A stretch of 64,000 nt of DNA from Panicum virgatum (Eukaryota; Streptophyta; Magnoliopsida; Poales; Poaceae), in NCBI RefSeq assembly GCF_016808335.1, contig NC_053142.1:47477795-47541794 (forward strand). The letters run 5' to 3'. Positions 1-12,790 of this stretch are shown piece by piece (the first letter of the stretch is position 1; every line of letters begins with the position of its first letter). The notes under the pieces were generated by a model. It saw nothing but the letters and a program-made list of their open reading frames with translations, ran no database searches and was not told where the DNA came from. A program made the position numbers and the translations under genes.

Positions 1-486
1 CTTTGGGAAACAACAAACTTCCGTTCTGCGCAGCAAGACAGTTAATTGCCATCCTAGATGTTGTGCAGGAACATAGACAGTTGAGTTTAACTGAAATTCA
101 GTTGCGAAGAGATTTGAAAGCTCGTTTTCTGGGTATGGCAGCAGTGGAAAAGCTTCGAGCTAGGCAACAATCACGATTGGTCAGCATCAGAGCTAATGAG
201 GCAAACAACAAGTTGTTTTGTTTGCAAGCGAATGGAAGAAAAAGAAAAAATTTCATCAAACATCTTCAGACGCCACATGGAATTATGCACACGCATGAGG
301 AAAAGGAAAATTGTGTCTTCCAGCATTTCAGCAACAGGTTGGGGATACAACTTAATAGAGAGGTTACAATGGATTGGGATATGATCCAATTACCAAACAG
401 AGAGCTGCAGCACCTCGAGGAAGAATTTACAGAGGAGGAGGTTACGGCTGTAGTGCAACAATTGGCCACAGAAAAGGCTCCAGGCC
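1..486 (+). mobile_element. LINE (L1-like) ORF2 fragment, 5' side of an insertion-split copy
   Basis: The open frame from position 3 encodes the linker between endonuclease and reverse transcriptase of a plant L1-like ORF2, ending in EKAPG, which normally continues as PDGF. The match is in frame: the continuation PDGF begins at 23719, after removal of the LTR retrotransposon at 487-23718 and one copy of the 5-bp target duplication AGGCC (482-486 and 23719-23723). The endonuclease and ORF1 would lie left of the window. The seamless rejoining makes this call firm. The copy itself is dead because of defects on the 3' side. Confidence 0.9.
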
Positions 487-1116
487 TGTAACATCCCAGT
501 TTTCATCATGATTAAGGGGGAGTGTTGAAATTTATAATGCAAATTTCTAGAAGGTTCTATAAAAATAAGGATAAACTATGGCGTAATTTTGTTCACCATG
601 ACAAGGTTCTAGAATGTTCACAAAAATCATAAGAAGACAAGAAGCTTGGATATTTTCTTGCCATGGTAAAATTTAGAATTTTCTAGAATTAGATATTTGT
701 AGGGAACTTAGATATTTGTAGGGAACTTCCTAGAGTGTGACAAGTGTCACTCATCCAAGAGGGTATGGGTGCCTATATAAGGAGGGTGCCACCCCTTGCC
801 ATGCCATACTACTCCACCCCATCCCACACACATCCAAGGGCATGGTAGAAGTGAGCATAGGTAGAGTGTGCTAGGTGTGTATTCCTTTGTTGCTTCAATA
901 AGGTAAGCGTCTTTATAAGTGTAAGTCTCCCGGTTAAATTTAAGTACTTAGTGTATAAGTTGTGATCCATCGAAGGTTGGCTCTGCCACCCGGGATCACA
1001 AAAGGGTCTGGGCTTCATCGAAGGTTGGCTCTGCCACCCGGAAGCCAGCTTCATCTGTTGGTAGGCTCTGCCTCCCGGAAGCAAAAGGCGGCTCTGCCGT
1101 CAAAAGGGCCTGGTAC
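487..1116 (+). repeat. Left LTR of the outer element, first part
   Basis: It matches 20825-21454 of the right LTR apart from a few substitutions and one extra C in the right copy. It contains a TATA box (TATATAA at 774-780) and an internal array (966-1110) of about four degenerate ~50-bp units sharing GGCTCTGCC and CCCGG. The inner element interrupts it after GGTAC (1112-1116). Confidence 0.95.
774..780 (+). promoter_or_regulatory. Upstream TATA box of the outer LTR
   Basis: TATATAA lies in a promoter-like setting about 290 bp into the LTR, with a pyrimidine-rich start-site-like stretch (CTACTCCACCCC) about 30 bp downstream. It is conserved in the right LTR near 21114. Use as a promoter is inferred. 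Confidence 0.5.
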
Positions 1117-4100
1117 TGTAACACCCGGTTTATAAAGGAACATAAACCGAGCAATTATATACGTGCCAGGATCAAGTCACACGTATATACAACAGAATGA
1201 ACAGTATATCATAGCACATATCACGTAAAAAGATATAATAAAGCGAATACGAATGTTATTTATTACAATAATGACAAAAATGTCTGATACAGCGGAAGCG
1301 AAGTACAAAATACGAATAAAGCTCTCCGAAGCTGAAGCAGGGCGCCACAGGGACGTCGACTGGGAGACGAAGCACCTAGAAGTCCTCGTAGTCCTGGTAA
1401 CGCTGGACGAACTCCCTCGTGTCGGCAGGAACTGAGCAGCAGTAGCGTAGCCAAGAGGAAAAAGTAGAGAAGAGGCAAGAGTGAGTACACAACTTGTACT
1501 CAACAAGTATAACACAAACTATGAGGCTCTAGGCTGGCTAACTCAACTGCATTAGCTTTTAAGTGTTGGCAAAATTTTATTAAAGCTATTTACTATGAGT
1601 TGATGAATTACCATTAACCCGGTTACATAGTAATTAATCAGAATTAATTAAGAAACTACTGAGAACCAAACCGAAACCAAGCCACCAAGGTAAACCCCGA
1701 GAAGCACCTCCCTCGTCGGAAGGAGATAACTTCACTAATCAAAAGGAGGATCTGGGCCGCTCATAACCGTGAGCACGGCTAGTATACCAGTTTTACACTC
1801 TGCAGAGGTTGCACATCTTTACCCACAAGTCGTGAGCTACGCCAGTTGTTCATCACACTTCCTTAGGTGAGATGGCCAGCGACTCACTACGAGGCCTTTA
1901 AAAAGAATCTCGTTGGTAAGGCGTAACCGCGAGAGTTAGGTCGGCGACGATGGGGCCCACCTCCGGGGGTACAAGCACAGGAGCGCAATCCAAGCACAGA
2001 CCAAGCCGGAGGAGCAGGGACCATTGAAGCTTACTACTCTTGCCCCGCAGGTAAGTTACTCCAAACCAAAAAGATCTAATTATTATGCCAAGTCTATCCC
2101 ATTCTAGCCTTGTGGTAGCGCTGTTGTCCCAGGTTGTCGCTCTATGAACCGGTCCTTATGGAGAGTGGCCAACCAAGCACTAAGCACCGTGCTGGCCCCC
2201 TAAACCATGTTTCTAACAAAACCAATTTTAACGAGAAGTGAGCCACTCAAGCCACACAGAGTGTCACTCTCAGAATTTAATTCAAGTAAAACATTAATCA
2301 ATTTAATTAAAAAGGACCAGAATATGTTGTAGCGCAGCAACCTAGCACAACTAACCAAAATACAACCCAAGGATATATATAAAGGATATAAAGTGGCTAG
2401 GAAATCCTTAAAGGCATACAGTATTAAAATGCAGTATGAAAAAGTATTTAAAAGTGATGGGTTGTTCATGTTACACTTGCCTTCCTCGTACTGCTCTGGC
2501 TGCTGCTCAAAGTGCTCGGAAGACGGCTGCTCCGGGTACTGGTACTGGGGCTCCTCAACTGGATCAGCGTCTACTCACGAACACATGGCCAAAACAATGC
2601 ACAGGAATAAGCATACAAGCAAACACTAACAAAAACTAAGAAACAATACATCATTACATAAAAACAGCGCACAAAACTACTCTAGAACTATTCTACGCGT
2701 TACAACGATCGCGTGGACATAAAGAACGCTAAAAACAGAGCTAAAACGCATATTCTAGGCTAAAAACAAGGTTCAGGGGCTTATTTGTAATAAAAACAGG
2801 GTTCCAGGGGTTTTTCTGCTAAAACCGAGGACCTAAATGTAATTAAACCTTAGATTCAGGGGCTATCTCGCAAAAACACCAGGGCTGGACCGCGGGTTCA
2901 AAAGCTAAAGAGTTCAGGGGGCTGGGCGCTAATTTCTGGACTAATCTGCAAATACTTTTAACCAGAGGTGGACTGCGGGTTGAATAGCAGAGAGTCCAGG
3001 GACTCTTTAGCAAAAAGTACCGGCCGAACCGGTACGCTCAGATCTGGACCGTCAGATCCAGATCTGAGGGCTAGGATCAAAGGGGGTGCCGTTCTAATCT
3101 CGACCGTCCATATTAGATCTGTCGGCCTAGGGCCATCGGGCGTGGGAGTGGCGGCGCTGACCGCCGGAGGCCATCCTCCGCGGCGGCGGGGCACTGGGAG
3201 CTCGCCGGACTTCGGCATTTCAGTGCTCCCGAGCTCAAATCGGAGCGGGCTTGGGTCAGGGAGGTAGTCCGCGTCATGGCGAAACCAACTGGGCACACGG
3301 GGAAGGGGATTTGGGTTTTGCAGGAGCTCACCACGGTGAGGGGCGGCGGTGGTTCGCCGGTGACCGGTGCAAGGGAGCCTACGGTGCGCTACCCGACCTA
3401 AAACTTAGCGCAAAAGGACGGGGTGGCGGCGCTGTTTCTTACCGAGGCTCGAGGCGTCCGGGGTCGCAGCGGAGGGACGTCGGCGGCGCAACAGCTCGGT
3501 GGTGGCGGCTCGGTGTTGCTCCGGTGAGCAATCCCCGTGCAGAGCGCGGGGTAGAGGGCGTGGGGGGCGGCTGCAGGCGAACTCCTCCTCCGTGCGGTGC
3601 TCCAGTATGGCGCAGGGGCCGGAGTTGGCCTTCGCGGTGGCGGGTTCGTGGAGGCGTGAGTGCTCTGCTCGGCGGAGCAAGGCGAGGCGGGCGGGCTAGG
3701 GTTTTGTGGCGGCGGTGGGGGTGATGACGGGGTCCAGGGAGGCCGCAGGGGCAATTAAAGGGGCCGGCGGGGATCCTGGGGATGCGCACCGTGGAGGGCG
3801 CGGCGCGATCTCCGGCGAGAAGAGCGGGTTTCGTTGGCGCAGTGGAGAGGGGGAGGTGACGAGGCTGCCAGGTGGGGCCGGTGTGCCAGCGAGAGGAGGG
3901 CGCTCGCGGTTGCTGGAGGCGCGGTGGGACTGGTGAGCGGGCCAAGCGCGCACGCGGGCCGCGTGTGGCGTTCTGGGCCGAAGTGTGGGCCGTGCGGGGG
4001 AGGTGGGAGCGGCGCTGGGCTGGCCATGGGCCGCCTGAGGTCGGGCCGGGGAGGAGTGGGCCTGGGCTGTTGGGTTGGGCTGGGGTTTTGGGTTTAGCTA

Positions 4101-4370
4101 GGTTTTGGGTTTTGCCATTCTATTTCTCTTACTTTTCTAAATCTAATTCAAACAAGTTTGAATTCAATTATGAATTTGAATTCAAACCACCATCAAATAA
4201 AAGTATGCACCAGCATGAATGCAACACAAAATTTTAAACTTAGTCAAATTTTAATTACTTGTGAAACAAAATTTAATTAAATGCCATACTAAACACAATA
4301 AACCTTAGAAAATTAAATAAAGCCAATTAAATTTATTAATAAATACTGAAATTTAAATTAGGGTGTTACA
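1117..4370 (-). repeat. 3' LTR of the inner element (minus orientation)
   Basis: This copy and 9537-12790 have equal length with no indels seen. Its composition is uneven: 2960-4100 is very GC-rich, while the two sides are AT-rich. The GC-rich part carries a telo-box-like AAACCCTAG (complement of 3696-3704) and a strong splice-donor-like CG/GTAAGA (complement, at 3443/3442). Open frames in it are by-products of GC content. Confidence 0.96.
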
Positions 4371-4406
4371 GACCCTACCCCCTTAAAGAAATCTCGTCCC
4401 CGAGAT

Positions 4407-7400
4407 TTAGCTGGGCTGGCTAGCAAAGAGATCTGGATATGTCTTCTTCAACTCCTCTTCTCGCTCCCAAGTAGCCTCAGCTTCACTGTGATGACTCAAC
4501 TGAACTCTGCACATCTTGATGCGCTTGTTCCGAGTAACCCTCTCTGATGTCTCCAGGATTTTCACCGGATGCTCAGTATAAGTCAGATCCTCCTGGACAT
4601 CCACTCCATCCAGGGGTGCCTGCTCCTCGGGTACTCGCAGACACCTCTTCAGCTGAGATATATGGAAGACATCATGAACTCCTGAGAGGCTGAGAGGTAA
4701 CTCCAGGCGATAAGCAACTTCGCCTTTCCTCTCTAGCACCTTGAATGGCCCCACATAACGAGGTGCTAACTTCCCTTTGACATTAAATCTGCAGATTCCT
4801 CTCATCGGAGACACCTTCAGATACACATAATCACCGACACTGAAAGTCAGGTCTCTCCGTTTGCCATCTGCATAGCTCTTCTGTCTGCTCTGTGCAATCC
4901 TCAGATTTTCTCGCACAGCCTGAACCATCTGCTCGGCATCATCTATGATCTCAGGGCCAAAGAGCTGCTTCTCACCGATCTGATCCCAATAGAGAGGAGT
5001 CCTGTACTTTCTGCCATACAATGCCTCAAAGGGAGACTTCTTCAGACTGGCCTGATAGCTGTTGTTATATGAGAACTCAGCATATGACAGGCACTTATCC
5101 CAACTAGTGCCGTACTGAATGGCACAAGCTCTCAGCATATCCTCCAACACTTGGTTGGTTCTCTCTGTCTGCCCATCTGTCTGAGGGTGATAAGCCGTAC
5201 TGAAACGCAGCTTCGTATCCAACGAATCATGGAGCTGCTCCCAGAACCGAGAAGTGAACTGAGACCCTCTGTCAGATATGATCTTCTTGGGCACACCATG
5301 CAAGCAGACAATCCAAGAGATGTACAACTCTGCAAGTCTAGCACCGGAGTAAGTAGTGTTCACTGGAATGAAGTGAGCAACCTTCGTCAGACGATCCACT
5401 ACTACCCAAATGGAGTTGTACCCTTTCTGAGTACGAGGCAAACCAACAATGAAGTCCATAGTGATTTCCTCCCATTTCCACTCTGGAATCTTCAAAGGCT
5501 GTAACAGACCTGCTGGCCTCTGATGCTCAGCCTTGACACGCTGGCAGGTGTCACAAATAGCCACGTACTCTGCCACTGAACGCTTCATCCCATACCACCA
5601 GAAACGTTCCTTCAGATCATAATACATCTTCGTGCTGCCCGGATGAATAGAGTAAGCTGTATCATGGGCCTCACTCAGTATCAACTTCCGGAGATCCTTC
5701 ACATCTGGCACACAGATCCGGTTCTTGTACCACAGAGTACCCTGATCATCCTCTCTGAAATGAGGAGCCTTGCCCTTCTTGAGCAACTCACGAATCTCCT
5801 GCAGCTTCTCATCATCTTTCTGATGCTGCCTGATCTCTGACTCTAGAGTCGGTACTGCCTCAAAAGCTGCACTAGAGGTATGATGCAAGAAGCCCAGACT
5901 CAACTGCTCGAACTCCTCGCATAACTCTGGAGGCATCTGGAAAGCCACGGCCATGTTGACATAACTTCTCCTGCTCAAAGCATCTGCTACAACATTGGCC
6001 TTGCCCGGATGGTAGTGAATCTCCAGATCATAATCCTTGACCAATTCTAGCCATCTCCTCTGCCGCATGTTCAGCTCATTCTGCGTGAAAATGTACTTGA
6101 GGCTCTTGTGATCAGTGTAGATATCACATCGCTGCCCATACAAGTAATGCCTCCAAATTTTCAGAGCATGCACAACTGCGGCTAACTCAAGATCATGAGT
6201 AGGATAATTCAGCTCATGCCGACGTAACTGCCATGAAGCATAAGCAATCACTCTGCCCTCCTGCATCAGAACACACCCAAGACCATCCTTCGAAGCATCA
6301 CAATATACCGTGAACCTCTTTGTCTGGTCTGGCAGAGTCAGGACTGGCGCCGTAGTCAACCTCTTCTTCAGCTCATCAAAGGCCATCTGACGCTCATCAG
6401 TCCATACAAAAGCCACATTCTTCTCCAGCAAAGAAGTCAAAGGCTTCGCGATCTTGGAGAAATTCTCAATGAACCTCCGATAATATCCTGCTAAGCCCAA
6501 GAAAGATCTGACTTCCTTTACTGTCTGCGGTGTCTCCCACTCGAGCACATCCTTCACCTTACTCGGATCAACAGCAATGCCTCCCTGAGAGATAACATGA
6601 CCGAGGAATGGAACCTCGTCAATCCAGAACTCGCACTTGCTGAACTTGGCATACAGCTGATGCTCTCTCAATCTCTGCAACACGAGCCTCAGATGCTCCT
6701 CATGCTCTTCTTCTGTCTTGGAGAAGATCAGAATATCATCAATAAAGATCACCACGAAGACATCCAGATAATCCATGAAAACCATGTTCATCAGATGCAT
6801 GAAGAAAGCCGGGGCATTAGTCAAGCCGAAGGACATGACTGTATACTCATATAGCCCGTACTTGCAGGTGAATGCCGTCTTCGGAATATCCCCAGGACGG
6901 ATCCTCAGCTGAAAGTAACCCGAACGAAGATCAATCTTCGAGAATATACGAGCACCTCGAAGCAAATCGAAGAGATCCTCAATACGGGGCAGTGGGTGCT
7001 TGTTCTTAATAGTGACTGCATTCAGCTCACGATAATCCACACACATCCTCTTCGAGCCATCCTTCTTATCTACCAGCAATAATGGAAAAGCCCAAGGAGA
7101 GAAGCTGCGACGGATATAGCCCTTGGCTAGCAACTCATCAATAGTCTTCTTGACTTCTTCATGCTCTATAGGTGCCATACGGTAGGGCCGCTTTGCAATA
7201 GGAGCTGTGCCAGGCAAGAGATCAATACAAAACTCAATGGCACGTTCAGGCGGCATACCTGGCAGATCATCCGGAAAGACATCCGGGAATTCAGACACCA
7301 CGCGAATACCGTCCGTGGGTCTAGCCTCCATCTGATGAAGAAATCCGGAAGGCTCTACTGCACTGATAACAACCTCTTGGCCACTGGAAGCTGATAGCAA

Positions 7401-8974
7401 GACTGTCCTCTGAGCACAATCTATCCGAACTCCCCATTTGGCCAGAGTCTCCATTCCCAGAATGACATCAATGCCCTTGGTGTCTAGCACCATCAGATCA
7501 GTACAGAACTCTACTCCCCTCAAAGAAACACTGACTCTCGGGCAGTAAGTGTGAGACCTCAACTGTCCTCCCGGTGAAGATACTAACAGGCACCTCTTTA
7601 ATGTGCTAGTATGAATACCATGATGCTCGACAAAAGACTGAGTAATGAAGGAATGCGTAGCACCAGTATCAAAAAGCACTGTAGCTGGATATGAATTAAC
7701 CATGAACGTACCAATAACCACGTTGGGAGCCTCGGCCGCTGACTCGGCCGTCACGTGGTTCACCCTGCCCTGTGCTGGCGCCCTGGGCTGAGCTGGGCGC
7801 CCCTGCTGTCCCGCCTGCGCCTTCCGGGGGCAAGCGTTGGCGTAGTGCCCCGGCTGGCCGCAGTGAAAGCAGGTGCGAGGAGGTCCCTGAGCCTGCTGTC
7901 CGGTAGGAGCTGCCGGACGTGGAGCCTGTGGTGCCGGTGGAGCTGGTGGAGCACGAGCCGGAGGTGCCGGTAACCTCTGGCCCTGACCTGCCTGCTGCTG
8001 TCGAGGCGGGTACTGCTGCGGTGGCCTCTGCTGGTACTGCTGAGGAGGCCGGTACTGAGGCTGGTACTGCTGGGGCTGCTGGAGTCGAGGGCGAGTGTTG
8101 CTGCCGGAAGCAACGGGGACAATCTTCCTCTTCTTGTCCTCCATCTCCAGGTGCTTGCGCTCAGTGTTGAGCGCGCTGTCAACCAGATGGTTGAAGTCGT
8201 CGAAGCGGAGGTTGAGCAGCGCGTACTGGAGGTAGTCCTCAAGACCCTCCATGAAGTGCTCCTGCTTCTTGCGGTCATCCGCAACCTCGGCAGGGGCGTA
8301 GCGTGCCAGCTGAAGAAAGCGATCACGATACTCCGTGACCGACATAGTCCCCTGAATTGACAAAGACAGATAGATATCGGAAGATTAACTCAAGATTCAT
8401 AAGGATAGAACAAGGGGCATTAGCTCAAAAGAAAATGCTGAATGATTATACTTAAGATTACCTGCTTCAATGCAAGGAACTCCTTCTGCTTCATCTTCAT
8501 AACGCCCGCGGGGACGTTGTGGCTGCGAAAGTGCTCCCTGAACTGGAGCCAAGTGAGAGCCTCGCGGTCGTGAACTGGGTGGGACTCCCACCAGTCCAAA
8601 GCTGCCCCTCGCAGCTGTCCTGCTGCGTACAGAACTCGCTCCCGATCATCGCACTGGGCGATGTCCAGCTGTCGCTCCACTGCACGGAGCCAGTCGTCAG
8701 CCTGAAGAGGGTCGGACGTGTGAGAGAACGTCGGCGGGTGACCCCTCAGGAACTCAGCACGTCTGTCGCGAGGCTGCGGCGGTGGAGGAGGCGGAGGCTG
8801 AGTGTGAGCGTGCTGAAGAGCCTGAACAGTGTTGTTCAGGGTAGCCATCATCTGCATCTGGAGCTGGAAGTACTGCTCCGGAGTCAAGGGCGGAGGCATC
8901 GGGATCCCAGTACCCTGGTTGTTCTGACCCTGCTGCTGGCCAGAACCGGAACCGGTGCTCCTGGTGTTCACCAT
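4407..8974 (-). CDS. Gag-Pol polyprotein of the inner chromovirus, one predicted intron
   Basis: Exon 1 (8974-8462, 171 codons) holds the Gag N-terminus; exon 2 (8351-4407) holds the rest. Joined, they form a frame of about 1,485 residues with no stop. Exon 2, in order: Gag end, CCHC knuckle ([14 protein letters not shown]), protease ([10 protein letters not shown]), RT (catalytic FIDDIL), RNase H (start [17 protein letters not shown] later), integrase with HHCC finger and DDE-type core ([10 protein letters not shown]), a GPY/F-like stretch (RYVGPFKV) and a chromodomain-like end ([10 protein letters not shown]). The polyprotein drives particle assembly, reverse transcription and integration. 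The start [10 protein letters not shown] is the first ATG of the Gag frame. No inactivating lesion is seen, so it may be autonomous; expression is unknown. Confidence 0.93.
8352..8461 (-). other. Predicted 110-bp spliceosomal intron in gag
   Basis: On the minus strand the donor is AAGCAG/GTAATC and the acceptor TTGTCAATTCAG/GGGACT. The intron is T-rich, phase 0, and contains in-frame stops that would end Gag 13 residues past the junction. Removing it restores the expected Gag order, LALKQ followed by GTMSVTEY. The outer element has the same protein region ([10 protein letters not shown]) uninterrupted. Confidence 0.85.
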
Positions 8975-9520
8975 CTGATTTGAACAAAAGATTTCACGAG
9001 TAAGGATATTGCAGGAATAAACTCAGATGGATATGATAACTCTTTGCGGAAAAAGACTCAGCCATGATAAAGTAGACAGGATAGAGTTGACTGTTTTACC
9101 CACAATGATCTAACTCATTTTATTAATTAGTTAACTTTAACATCTGAGTGATTTTCTTTAAGCAAATTTAAGCTACTAAGCTATGCAATCATTCAAAAAT
9201 CCAAATCAAACATGTAGCATAATAATAAGCAAACAATTTTCACGACTTAGCCGAGTTTAGCAATAGACTCGACTAACACAACGCGTCGCGGAACGTGCTA
9301 TCGTTTTATTATAAAAAGGTCACCTAGCTATGCTCATGGTGGTCAGATGACTGATTCAGGCCAAAATCTACGAAAACTATTCTTCAGAGAGAGAAATCAA
9401 GGCAAAAAGTCAAAGAAGTCAAGGGGTATAATAGTAAAATAGTTTCAGCAGACAAGGATTGGTGAGGAGAAGTCCTAAAACTCGACCAGTTCTATCTAGG
9501 CTTCGTCCTACAGTCGATAT

Positions 9521-9533
9521 GGCTCTGATACCA
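9521..9533 (-). promoter_or_regulatory. Primer-binding site of the inner element
   Basis: The minus strand reads TGGTATCAGAGCC, three bases inside the 5' LTR boundary at 9537. It is complementary to the 3' end of plant initiator Met-tRNA and confirms the element's orientation. Confidence 0.9.
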
Positions 9534-9536
9534 CTC

Positions 9537-12500
9537 TGTAACACCCGGTTTATAAAGGAACATAAACCGAGCAATCATATACGTGCCAGGATCAAGTCAC
9601 ACGTATATACAACAGAATGAACAGTATATCATAGCACATATCACGTAAAAAGATATAATAAAGCGAATACGAATGTTATTTATTACAATAATGACAAAAA
9701 TGTCTGATACAGCGGAAGCGAAGTACAAAATACGAATAAAGCTCTCCGAAGCTGAAGCAGGGCGCCACAGGGACGTCGACTGGGAGACGAAGCACCTAGA
9801 AGTCCTCGTAGTCCTGGTAACGCTGGACGAACTCCCTCGTGTCGGCAGGAACTGAGCAGCAGTAGCGTAGCCAAGAGGAAAAAGTAGAGAAGAGGCAAGA
9901 GTGAGTACACAACTTGTACTCAACAAGTATAATACAAACTATGAGGCTCTAGGCTGGCTAACTCAACTGCATTAGCTTTTAAGTGTTGGCAAAATTTTAT
10001 TAAAGCTATTTACTATGAGTTGATGAATTACCATTAACCCGGTTACATAGTAATTAATCAGAATTAATTAAGAAACTACTGAGAACCAAACCGAAACCAA
10101 GCCACCAAGGTAAACCCCGAGAAGCACCTCCCTCGTCGGAAGGAGATAACTTCACTAATCAAAAGGAGGATCTGGGCCGCTCATAACCGTGAGCATGGCT
10201 AGTATACCAGTTTTACACTCTGCAGATGTTGCACATCTTTACCCACAAGTCGTGAGCTACGCCAGTTGTTCATCACACTTCCTTAGGTGAGATGGCCAGC
10301 GACTCACTACGAGGCCTTTAAAAAGAATCTCGTTGGTAAGGCGTAACCGCGAGAGTTAGGTCGGCGACGATGGGGCCCACCTCCGGGGGTACAAGCACAG
10401 GAGCGCAATCCAAGCACAGACCAAGCCGGAGGAGCAGGGACCATTGAAGCTTACTACTCTTGCCCCGCAGGTAAGTTACTCCAAACCAAAAAGATCTAAT
10501 TATTACGCCAAGTCTATCCCATTCTAGCCTTGTGGTAGCGCTGTTGTCCCAGGTTGTCGCTCTATGAACCGGTCCTTATGGAGAGTGGCCAACCAAGCAC
10601 TAAGCACCGTGCTGTCCCCCTAAACCATGTTTCTAACAAAACCAATTTTAACGAGAAGTGAGCCACTCAAGCCACACAGAGTGTCACTCTCAGAATTTAA
10701 TTCAAGTAAAACATTAATCAATTTAATTAAAAAGGACCAGAATATGTTGTAGCGCAGCAACCTAGCACAACTAACCAAAATGCAACCCAAGGATATATAT
10801 AAAGGATATAAAGTGGCTAGGAAATCCTTAAAGGCATACAGTATTAAAATGCAGTATGAAAAAGTATTTAAAAGTGATGGGTTGTTCATGTTACACTTGT
10901 CTTCCTCGTACTGCTCTGGCTGCTGCTCAAAGTGCTCGGAAGACGGCTGCTCCGGGTACTGGTACTGGGGCTCCTCAACTGGATCAGCGTCTACTCACGA
11001 ACACGTGGCCAAAACAATGCACAGGAATAAGCATACAAGCAAACACTAACAAAAACTAAGAAACAATACATCATTACATAAAAACAGCGCACAAAACTAC
11101 TCTAGAACTATTCTACGCGTTACAACGATCGCGTGGACATAAAGAACGCTAAAAACAGAGCTAAAACGCATATTCTAGGCTAAAAACAAGGTTCAGGGGC
11201 TTATTTGTAATAAAAACAGGGTTCCAGGGGTTTTTCTGCTAAAACCGAGGACCTAAACGTAATTAAACCTTAGATTCAGGGGCTATCTCGCAAAAACGCC
11301 AGGGCTGGACCGCGGGTTCAAAAGCTAAAGAGTTCAGGGGGCTGGGCGCTAATTTCTGGACTAATCTGCAAATACTTTTAACCAGAGGTGGACTGCGGGT
11401 TGAATAGCAGAGAGTCCAGGGACTCTTTAGCAAAAAGTACCGGCCGAACCGGTACGCTCAGATCTGGACCGTCAGATCCAGATCTGAGGGCTAGGATCAA
11501 AGGGGGCGCCGTTCTAATCTCGACCGTCCATATTAGATCTGTCGGCCTAGGGCCATCGGGCGTGGGAGTGGCGGCGCTGACCGCCGGAGGCCATCCTCCG
11601 CGGCGGCGGGGCACTGGGAGCTCGCCGGACTTCGGCATTTCAGTGCTCCCGAGCTCAAATCGGAGCGGGCTTGGGTCAGGGAGGTAGTCTGCGTCATGGC
11701 GAAACCAACTGGGCACACGGGGAAGGGGATTTGGGTTTTGCAGGAGCTCACCACGGTGAGGGGCGGCGGTGGTTCGCCGGTGACCGGTGCAAGGGAGCCT
11801 ACGGTGCGCTACCCGACCTAAAACTTAGCGCAAAAGGATGGGGTGGCGGCGCTGTTTCTTACCGAGGCTCGAGGCGTCCGGGGTCGCAGCGGAGGGACGT
11901 CGGCGGCGCAGCAGCTCGGTGGTGGCGGCTCGGTGTTGCTCCGGTGAGCAATCCCCGTGCAGAGCGCGGGGTAGAGGGCGTGGGGGGCGGCTGCAGGCGA
12001 ACTCCTCCTCTGTGCGGTGCTCCAGCATGGCGCAGGGGCCGGAGTTGGCCTTCGCGGTGGCGGGTTCGTGGAGGCGTGAGTGCTCTGCTCGGCGGAGCAA
12101 GGCGAGGCGGGCGGGCTAGGGTTTTGTGGCGGCGGTGGGGGTGATGACGGGGTCCAGGGAGGCCGCAGGGGCAATTAAAGGGGCCGGCGGGGATCCTGGG
12201 GATGCGCACCGTGGAGGGCGCGGCGCGATCTCCGGCAAGAAGAGCGGGTTTCGTTGGCGCAGTGGAGAGGGGGAGGTGACGAGGCTGCCAGGTGGGGCCG
12301 GTGTGCCAGCGAGAGGAGGGCGCTCGCGGTTGCTGGAGGCGCGGTGGGACTGGTGAGCGGGCCAAGCGCGCACGCGGGCCGCGTGTGGCGTTCTGGGCCG
12401 AAGTGTGGGCCGTGCGGGGGAGGTGGGAGCGGCGCTGGGCTGGCCATGGGCCGCCTGAGGTCGGGCCGGGGAGGAGTGGGCCTGGGCTGTTGGGTTGGGC

Positions 12501-12790
12501 TGGGGTTTTGGGTTTAGCTAGGTTTTGGGTTTTGCCATTCTATTTCTCTTACTTTTCTAAATCTAATTCAAACAAGTTTGAATTCAATTATGAATTTGAA
12601 TTCAAACCACCATCAAATAAAAGTATGCACCAGCATGAATGCAACACAAAATTTTAAACTTAGTCAAATTTTAATTACTTGTGAAACAAAATTTAATTAA
12701 ATGCCATACTAAACACAATAAACCTTAGAAAATTAAATAAAGCCAATTAAATTTATTAATAAATACTGAAATTTAAATTAGGGTGTTACA
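9537..12790 (-). repeat. 5' LTR of the inner element (minus orientation)
   Basis: Partner of 1117-4370, same length and ends. It should contain the active promoter, because it lies upstream of gag on the minus strand. The GC-rich, telo-box-bearing block falls at 11380-12520. Confidence 0.96.

Larger units (their letters stand above)
1117..12790 (-). mobile_element. Inner Ty3/gypsy chromovirus (Tekay-like), inserted in the outer LTR
   Basis: The element is 11,674 bp, on the minus strand. Both LTRs are 3,254 bp (1117-4370 and 9537-12790), start TGTAACACCC, end GGGTGTTACA, and are flanked by GGTAC duplications (1112-1116 and 12791-12795). Read on the minus strand, the LTR at 9537-12790 is the 5' one. 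It is followed by a primer site TGGTATCAGAGCC (complement of about 9521-9533). A G-rich polypurine tract (complement of 4371-4385) precedes the 3' LTR. By hand count the LTRs differ at about 18 sites (0.55%), nearly all transitions, so insertion was recent. Coding capacity is intact if one intron is spliced. Confidence 0.97.

Noticed and set aside
2958..4097. Overlapping open frames on both strands in the inner LTR (and again at 11378-12517)
   Set aside because: They occur in very GC-rich LTR sequence in several frames at once, with no domain. Treated as by-products of composition.
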